NCBI GenBank assembly: GCA_018902765.1
Contig: JAHIQC010000439.1
Span: 1-5,765, forward strand
DNA from: Actinomycetota bacterium
GTDB taxonomy: Bacteria; Actinomycetota; Coriobacteriia; Anaerosomatales; JAHIQC01
Length of the DNA: 5,765 nt
Direction of reading: 5' to 3'
Positions 4,403 to 5,765 of the stretch are shown here, piece after piece (the stretch's first letter is position 1; each line of letters starts with the position of its first letter). A program made the translations under genes and the position numbers. A model generated the notes under the pieces. That model ran no database searches. It was not told the origin of the DNA and saw only the letters and a program-made list of their open reading frames with translations.

Positions 4403-5765
4403 TCACTTAGGATAGACCGTCCAGACCTCGGCGATGCGCCATACACCGCGTAGGGGCACTATCGCCCCGGAGAAGATCATGCCGGCGCGCGCGACTTTGA
4501 TCACCTTGCCGGGCACCGGGCTGGGTCCGAACTCCTCGCCGGTCATGTACGACGTCAGCCACAGAGAGTTGGCATCCACCTTCACGATCTCAAACCGGTC
4601 CTCGATCATGTCCCCGTCGTCGGCTACGGGCGCAGAGTCGCACCATTCTCGGATCACCCGCTCGAATCGCGCGGCGGCGGGCAGCGACGAGCGCGCAGCC
4701 TGAGCGTGCTCCAAGGGAATCTCGAGATCATTGGCGCTCACGATCCCTTTGAGATGGAGCCAGCCAAGCAGGTCTGTCGCGAAGCGCGTCGCTTTCCTGG
4801 CCCCGTCCTCCGAGATGCCTACCTTCTTGGGCAGAAACCACGTCAGATACATCCCTATGGCCGGTGCGATGTGTTCAGGGCCAAAGACATCACAAAACCG
4901 TGTGCCGTCGTCGTCGTCGCCAAGCGCCTCCCACTGTGCGGTCTCGGCGGGTGACGGGTCGTTCGGGCCGTAGCTGCCCAGATAGTGCGCCAGCGATTCG
5001 GCGTTCGAACGGTAGGCTGAGACCATCCGGGTCGGCAGATCCGGCGCGCTTGCCGCCAGGAACTCTTCGAGTGCGGTGCGGATGGTGAGCCGATCGGCGA
5101 CGAGGGCGAGAGCTGGGAAGGTCGACTCCGCGGGGCTCTCGTCATCAAAGTGCACCCAGTCGTCGAGAAGTGGTGCGCAGCGGTATCTGTGTTCCCCATC
5201 GGGGCCATGGGCGCCAGCTGACTCGAGCAGTCCCATCTCGACAAACGGTTGGAGCAGTCGGACCTCGACCAGGTACGGCGGTTCGTAGGGATAGGCGCGT
5301 ACACACTCCGCCTTTGCGGCGTCAGAGATCGCATCACGCCAGACATCGGTGACCGACACCCAGTCTCGCGCCACGTCCCGCAGGCGCGAAAGCGTCTCAA
5401 GGTACTGGCCTTGTAGCCGTGGCGCCGAGCCCCCCGGCGTGCCGTAGGCGAGGTTGACCTCTTGGAACCTTGTTCGCAGCAGGGTCGCCGCAAGTTCTGC
5501 TCGGCGGACGGGGTCCGAAAGCAGCATGCCTCGGGGTGTCAACGCGATCACGCGGCCTCTACGACGCACGATTCCCGCCATGTCGAGTACCATGTGAAGC
5601 GTTTCGTTCCACGGTATCTCCGCCTCTGAGCGAACCAGCGACGGCTCGCGCAGCTCGATACCTATCGCGTCACACAGGCGCAAGACGGACTTGATCGACA
5701 ATGCTCCCGTTTTGGTGGCGGGCGCTGGTTCCTCGGCGAGCATCCTCAGCATCTGTGCGGCACCG
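4403..5765 (-). CDS. Protein of unknown function, 5' end outside the window
   Basis: The open frame runs from the stop at 4403 to the right edge. An ATG at 5752-5750 would give 449 aa, but the frame stays open upstream (Gly-Ala-Ala-Gln) without an SD, so the true start is probably outside. I do not recognise a named family. Counting from that ATG, residues 13-100 look like a winged-helix-type segment (TGALSIKSVLRLCDAIG; then RRRGRVIALTPRGMLL, a wing-like turn). A second region, 220-345, is helical and includes FGPEHIAPAIGMYLTWFLPKK. The C-terminus, about 383-449, is rich in beta pattern (FEIVKVDANSLWLTSYMTG; GKVIKVARAGMIFSG; WRIAEVWTVYP) and may be a small barrel. No signal peptide, membrane segment or obvious catalytic motif is seen. 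It converges on mazF. It could be another accessory-island gene, but no function can be assigned. Confidence 0.8.
   Translation of the reverse strand, partial: GAAQMLRMLAEEPAPATKTGALSIKSVLRLCDAIGIELREPSLVRSEAEIPWNETLHMVLDMAGIVRRRGRVIALTPRGMLLSDPVRRAELAATLLRTRFQEVNLAYGTPGGSAPRLQGQYLETLSRLRDVARDWVSVTDVWRDAISDAAKAECVRAYPYEPPYLVEVRLLQPFVEMGLLESAGAHGPDGEHRYRCAPLLDDWVHFDDESPAESTFPALALVADRLTIRTALEEFLAASAPDLPTRMVSAYRSNAESLAHYLGSYGPNDPSPAETAQWEALGDDDDGTRFCDVFGPEHIAPAIGMYLTWFLPKKVGISEDGARKATRFATDLLGWLHLKGIVSANDLEIPLEHAQAARSSLPAAARFERVIREWCDSAPVADDGDMIEDRFEIVKVDANSLWLTSYMTGEEFGPSPVPGKVIKVARAGMIFSGAIVPLRGVWRIAEVWTVYPK

Noticed and set aside
4855..5493. Second minus-strand frame of 212 codons inside the last gene
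   Set aside because: It is a shadow frame rich in Arg, Ser and Pro, without motif structure, wholly inside a longer and better frame.
1..5765. CRISPR arrays, tRNA or rRNA genes, insertion sequences, attachment-site repeats
   Set aside because: No regularly spaced direct repeats, no cloverleaf-like sequence, no transposase-like protein and no long duplicated flanks were seen on either strand.

Overview
The window is GC-rich bacterial DNA with compact genes, strong GGAGG-type Shine-Dalgarno (SD) sites and TGA/TAG stops. This would fit an actinobacterial or similar high-GC lineage, but nothing here fixes the taxonomy. One ordinary housekeeping or envelope-sugar gene, galE, sits at the left. It is followed by an accessory block of three consecutive, unrelated toxin-antitoxin (TA) modules on the + strand. 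A minus-strand gene of unknown function closes the window and runs off its right edge.

Layout. (1) galE, UDP-glucose 4-epimerase, 59-1081. (2) A 176-bp gap with candidate promoters and a hairpin that encloses the SD of the next gene. (3) An mqsRA-type module: the MqsR-like mRNA interferase toxin (1258-1590) comes first, followed by the MqsA-like zinc-finger/HTH antitoxin (1604-2062). (4) A 233-bp gap that probably holds the start of the next transcript. (5) An abiE-type module: AbiEi antitoxin (2296-2967) overlaps AbiEii nucleotidyltransferase toxin (2964-3725) by 4 nt. (6) A perfect 25-bp palindrome containing a consensus TATAAT box (3794-3818). (7) A ribbon-helix-helix antitoxin (3829-4071) overlapping a MazF/PemK toxin (4056-4391) by 16 nt. 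(8) A converging minus-strand gene, 4403 to beyond 5765.

The most notable observations concern the state and control of these modules. The abiEii toxin appears damaged twice. The second aspartate of its nucleotidyltransferase D-x-D motif reads Ala (residue 64). Its family-typical C-terminal segment is present in the DNA but in the +1 frame, reached by removing one G from a GGGG run at 3688-3691. The antitoxin gene looks intact. The mqsR SD is completely contained in one arm of an 11-bp hairpin, which suggests translational restraint of the toxin. The RHH-mazF promoter has its -10 box at the centre of a perfect dyad, the expected design for autorepression by the RHH antitoxin. The reconstructed abiEii frame would stop inside that same dyad, so the abiE and RHH-mazF modules are physically interlocked.

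No single new system is evident. The interest lies in the stacking of three TA types, the apparent decay of one toxin, and the two regulatory structures. All family names come from recognising sequence patterns by eye; no database search was run.
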